Shown here piece after piece: positions 20,083 through 21,452 of a DNA stretch of 21,452 nucleotides. Both the position numbers and the translations under genes were made by a program. This DNA is from Collodictyon triciliatum (lineage: Eukaryota > CRuMs). The stretch lies in contig JBHJMP010000518.1 in the NCBI GenBank assembly GCA_043381765.1, positions 1-21,452 on the forward strand, read 5' to 3'. The notes below the pieces were generated by a model that did not search any database, was not told the DNA's origin, and was given only the letters and a program-made list of their open reading frames with translations. Position 1 is the stretch's first letter; each line of letters opens with the position of its first letter.

Positions 20083-21343
20083 ATGTCAGGAAAGGGGAAG
20101 AAGGCAGCCGCAGCCGCTCCATCCAGTTCGCCGAAGGAACTTTCTGCTTTGCGTGGGTGACTTTCTTCGTTTCCTTTTTTTTTTTTCCCGCTTCTTTTTT
20201 TTCTTTTTATCTTTTCATTTTTCTAGTCGATGTGCTCCATATGAAAATAGACAACTAAATTAAAAAAAAAAGGAGGGTTCTTGGACGAGAAGAAGGACAG
20301 TAAAATCGACCCTGCGATTCAGAGTAAGCTCGCACTGATTCATCAAGATATTTCTGAGCAAGCATGGAAAATTATACACGAAGACATGCCACAGAAAGTT
20401 GTCGAATTGGAGGAGTTCATCAAGGTAATCAAAGAAAACATAATCTAGAGTAGACGATATCAATATGCATCGTCCGACATCCTGTTTCTAATTTTTCTGC
20501 TGTTAACCCTTTTTTTTTTTTTTAATATTATCAATTACATCAACCAACCAATCAATCAATATTTTTTATCGTCTCACATTTCCAAAACTCCCTCGAATGT
20601 GTTTCTCTGGGATGAAATAGGGAACCACCCTTCTCGACATGAGGAATATGCCAAAGTCTGTCGAAAAGTTTGAAGACATGGGTTACCCCACATTAACAGA
20701 CAGGATGGACAGAGCTGTTTCAAAGGATTCAGAAGCCATCGACACGGGTGCTCTGAAGAAGCGAAAATCTGATGATGTGGAAAGTGGAACGACACCATCT
20801 TTCAGTCCCATGACAACGCCTGTCCCTTGCAACAAAGTAGCACATATTTAAAGAATGGAGTTGTAGAAGAATAATATTTTCATCAGACAATTATGAATAT
20901 GTCCAACTGCATGAATATTCACATGTTGATAAAAGTCCCTCTTAGTGAAGTATTGCACCTCCCTTTTGCTTCCTCTTTTGCTTCCTGTGTGGAAACTAAG
21001 CAGTTGATATGGTATTTGTCATAGTTTGTGCTTGGCCTGGTGCAAGTCATGAAGCCAAAAATCTTTGAGTTGGTGGAAATGATAGATACAGTGAGAATGT
21101 GGATTCAGTTGAATATCCCAAAAATTGAGGATGGAAACAATTTCGGTGTCTCGATACAAGTAATTACAAAAATCCTTTATTATATAATTTACATCTGGCA
21201 TTCTGGAGAAAGGCTTCGTAATGAAATAAAATGTTGCCCAGGAGGAAATCCTAGCGGAATTGTCAAAAGCAGAGGAAAGCAGTCTTGGGATGCTGGAAAC
21301 TGTGTCCAGATATCATATGGCCAGGGCTAAGCTCGTATCCAAG
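20083..21343 (+). CDS. PSME3: PA28-gamma (PSME3/REG-gamma) proteasome activator, 3' truncated
   Basis: Five exons are visible: 20083-20152, 20276-20424, 20621-20836, 21025-21159 and 21242-21343, phases 1,0,0,0; the C-terminal helix exons lie past the window edge. Family: heptameric, ATP-independent activator of the 20S proteasome, nuclear for the gamma type. The core SEQAWKIIHEDMPQKVVELE matches helix 1. TVRMWIQLNIPKIEDGNNFG then VSIQEE matches the activation loop and its flanks almost exactly, including the Asn of DGNNFG. SSLGMLETVSRYHMARAKLV matches helix 3. LKKRKSDDVE sits where PA28-gamma has its KKRRLDE nuclear signal, which argues for the gamma type over alpha/beta. An Ala/Lys-rich N-terminal extension (MSGKGKKAAAAAPSSSP) is unusual. 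The exon 2 acceptor could be 3 bp earlier (20273). Confidence 0.95.
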
Positions 21344-21390
21344 GTATTTGAATCGAAAAGTTATGCAAATTGAGCTTTTATTTTTATTTC

Positions 21391-21452
21391 TCTTTTCTCT
21401 TTTCTCTTTTTTCTTTTCTCTTTTCTCTTTTCTCTTTTCTCTTTTCTCTTTT
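21391..21452. repeat. (CTTTT)n pyrimidine repeat at right edge
   Basis: Tandem tctctttt/ctttt units within the intron that follows PSME3 exon 5, continuing past the window. It may act as a long polypyrimidine tract or simply be microsatellite expansion. Confidence 0.9.

Noticed and set aside
1-21452. CRISPR arrays, insertion sequences, tRNA or rRNA genes, viral insertions, retroelement genes
   Set aside because: No repeat-spacer array, transposase or reverse-transcriptase motif, cloverleaf or rRNA segment was recognised on reading both strands.

Overview
This window is nuclear DNA from an intron-rich eukaryote. Intron-free reading frames are short, but phase-consistent chains of exons bounded by GT..AG join into proteins with clear eukaryotic homologues. 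Introns and spacers are AT-rich and full of homopolymers and simple repeats, with two assembly gaps (485 N and 100 N). Gene content (a CFAP410 orthologue, an LKB1/STK11-interacting-protein-type LRR protein and a PA28-gamma-type proteasome activator) fits a flagellate or flagellum-gene-retaining protist. The repeat-laden style would suit a rhizarian such as a foraminiferan, but that is only a guess; no lineage marker was found.

Layout, left to right. 1-106: tandem 15-mer. ~364-3123 (+): unrecognised multi-exon gene for a Ser/Arg-rich, mostly disordered protein. 3472-5901 (-): complete five-exon CFAP410; its largest intron holds a frame-disrupted protein-like stretch on the + strand (~4477-4899). 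5902-6978: head-to-head spacer with a CCAAT-type site, repeats and the large gap. 6979-7739 (+): complete three-exon RLP24/RSL24D1, a 60S assembly factor. 8840-15441 (+): 23-exon gene for a ~1032-residue STK11IP/LIP1-like protein with N-terminal LRRs and C-terminal PH-like regions. 15937-19903 (+): 19-exon LRR gene in which each of 17 internal exons encodes one leucine-rich repeat and every intron is phase 0. 20083-window end (+): five exons of a PA28-gamma (PSME3) homologue whose 3' end lies beyond the window.

The genes do not form a pathway. They cover ribosome assembly, cilium/basal body, probable lysosome/kinase scaffolding and the nuclear proteasome. The most unusual signal is the one-repeat-per-exon architecture of the 15.9-19.9 kb gene. 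Three of the six genes encode LRR proteins of different subfamilies. All exon boundaries were placed by hand from splice signals, phase and recalled protein families; no database or transcript was consulted.
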